The translations under genes and the position numbers were made by a program. A model generated the notes under the pieces. The model did no database searches. It was given only the letters and a program-made list of their open reading frames with translations, and was not told the DNA's origin. Of a DNA stretch of 5,964 nt, positions 5,930-5,964 are shown piece by piece. Origin of the DNA: an uncultured Bacteroidota bacterium (GTDB taxonomy: Bacteria; Bacteroidota; Bacteroidia; Bacteroidales; SZUA-534); the NCBI GenBank assembly GCA_937899145.1, contig CALBPW010000285.1:1-5964 (forward strand), written 5' to 3'. Every line of letters starts with the position of its first letter. The stretch's first letter is position 1.

Positions 5930-5964
5930 TTTTCAATTTTCCAGGGCGCACCACAACCTTCCAA
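5926..5964 (-). CDS. Possible 3' end of an unidentified gene upstream of the kinase
   Basis: Minus-strand bases 5964-5929 read as 12 open codons ending GAPWKIEK, followed by TGA at 5928-5926. That stop shares four bases (ATGA) with the kinase start, a spacing typical of translationally coupled operon genes. Twelve codons are too few to identify a family, and a second frame is also open to the window end, so this is an inference from the overlap geometry. Confidence 0.35.
   Translation of the reverse strand: MEGCGAPWKIEK

Overview
The window looks like the end of a metagenomic or draft contig from a member of the Bacteroidota (Bacteroidetes). Four things point there: a type IX secretion (Por) C-terminal sorting domain at the left end, TAnnTTTG-type -7 promoter boxes, start codons without Shine-Dalgarno sequences, and AT-rich DNA with a metal-dependent type KdsA. 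The first 50 bases are not biological. They match the Illumina TruSeq P7 index primer, index 10 (AAGCTA as written here), so genuine sequence starts at base 51.

Layout: (1) 51-333, plus strand, the 3' end of a secreted protein gene consisting of a T9SS type A sorting domain, followed by a strong hairpin terminator (356-392). (2) 432-1817, minus strand, mnmE, the tRNA wobble-uridine modification GTPase, with its promoter just upstream. (3) 1944-2069, minus strand, a probable 41-residue small protein. (4) A 206-base divergent region (2070-2275) with a -7 box for kdsA, a weaker one for the small gene and an inverted repeat. (5) 2276-3094, plus strand, kdsA (Kdo-8-phosphate synthase, LPS core). 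(6) 3107-5074, plus strand, 12 bases downstream, a membrane sensor with a SpoIIE/PP2C-type C-terminal domain. (7) 5108-5929, minus strand and convergent, a BadF/BcrA-family sugar kinase resembling N-acetylglucosamine kinase. Its start overlaps the probable stop of another gene that runs off the right end.

Most of the window is housekeeping: tRNA modification, LPS sugar synthesis and amino-sugar phosphorylation. The observation most worth pursuing is the 655-residue SpoIIE-like protein. Its fold signature is intact from end to end, but two of the four expected metal-binding aspartates are replaced (Asn452 and Lys593) and the usual DCTGHGVPG loop reads DCSGNALSS. It is therefore predicted to be a catalytically dead phosphatase domain on a transmembrane sensor, probably co-transcribed with an LPS biosynthesis gene. 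I saw no CRISPR array, insertion sequence, tRNA, rRNA or phage gene, and I could not identify a complete new multi-gene system.
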